DNA from: Actinomycetota bacterium
Lineage (GTDB): Bacteria > Actinomycetota > Actinomycetes > Actinomycetales > Microbacteriaceae
Length of the DNA: 6,447 nt
Assembly (NCBI GenBank): GCA_009699665.1
Contig: WLNS01000077.1
Span: 1-6,447 of the forward strand
Direction: 5' to 3'
Below are positions 6,300 to 6,447 of this stretch, piece after piece. Made by a program: the position numbers and the translations under genes. Below the pieces are notes generated by a model. The model was not told where the DNA came from. It ran no database searches and saw only the letters and a list, made by a program, of their open reading frames with translations. Numbering within the stretch: the stretch's first letter is position 1; every line of letters begins with the position of its first letter.

Positions 6300-6447
6300 C
6301 GAACCGCTCGGGCCATCACCTGAGCGCCGCTTTGGGTGAGCGCGCGACGCCAGGGCAGCGTGCCTTCGATTTCGATCTGAATGGTAAAGCTCAACACCGT
6401 TCGAATAATCACGATGATTCCCAGCACGATGACGCTGTCAATCGTCG
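6296..6447 (-). CDS. DUF1622-like membrane protein, C-terminal 49 codons only
   Basis: The minus strand is open from the right edge to TAG at 6298-6296. The 49 visible residues start with TIDSVIVLGIIVIIRTVLSF, a hydrophobic helix, followed by a polar stretch IQIEIEGTLPWRR and a basic tail. The order of a hydrophobic helix with IRTxLSF, an acidic EIEG and then PW is what I recall from the C-terminus of DUF1622 family membrane proteins, whose function is unknown. The assignment rests on that recollection and on a short fragment. The start lies outside the window. Its stop overlaps the mutase stop on the other strand by the four bases CTAG. Confidence 0.75.
   Translation of the reverse strand, partial: TIDSVIVLGIIVIIRTVLSFTIQIEIEGTLPWRRALTQSGAQVMARAVR

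Noticed and set aside
6300..6345. Possible intrinsic terminator after the mutase (CGCTC / GAGCG arms at about 6305-6326)
   Set aside because: Only five pairs with an 11-base loop and no T-run. The bases are coding on the opposite strand.
1..6447. Mobile elements, CRISPR arrays, tRNA/rRNA genes, defence systems
   Set aside because: No transposase or integrase, no regularly spaced repeats, no structural RNA motifs and no defence-type domains were seen. All long frames are explained by metabolic genes.

Overview
The window looks like a chromosomal housekeeping segment from a high-G+C actinobacterium, most likely Microbacteriaceae or a close relative. This placement comes from protein features rather than a search. 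The main clues are a fused biotin carboxylase/biotin carrier chain of 591 residues (AccBC/AccA3 type), an LpdA-type flavoprotein that lacks the redox cysteines, a PGM2-like phosphohexomutase, and two candidate leaderless promoters. No mobile element, CRISPR array, rRNA or tRNA gene was seen.

Layout, left to right. (1) Positions 1-950, minus strand: a membrane fatty acid desaturase with three histidine boxes, cut by the left edge so its C-terminus is missing. (2) 951-1184: a divergent spacer with a possible leaderless promoter for the next gene, a weak short ORF and a small hairpin. (3) 1185-2960, plus: the acyl-CoA carboxylase alpha chain. (4) 2965-4395, minus: the LpdA-like NAD(P)H:quinone oxidoreductase, convergent with the carboxylase and only 4 bases from it. 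(5) 4396-4589: a second divergent spacer with a good promoter candidate at 4457-4485. Its predicted transcription start falls on the ATG of a 32-codon ORF whose stop overlaps the next start (TGATG). (6) 4590-6299, plus: a phospho-sugar mutase. (7) 6296-6447, minus: the C-terminal 49 codons of a DUF1622-like membrane protein. Its stop codon shares a CTAG palindrome with the mutase stop.

How the genes fit together: the desaturase and carboxylase belong to lipid metabolism. The carboxylase makes malonyl-CoA or a related carboxylated acyl-CoA, and the desaturase modifies acyl chains. They are divergently placed around one spacer, so shared control is possible but not shown. LpdA belongs to redox and quinone metabolism, and the mutase to sugar-phosphate metabolism. 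The strands alternate at every gene, so no multi-gene operon lies inside the window, apart from the possible short ORF plus mutase pair.

I do not see an undescribed defence or mobile system. The most interesting points are the short leaderless ORF coupled to the mutase, the apparent leaderless start of accBC, and the very tight convergent gene ends.
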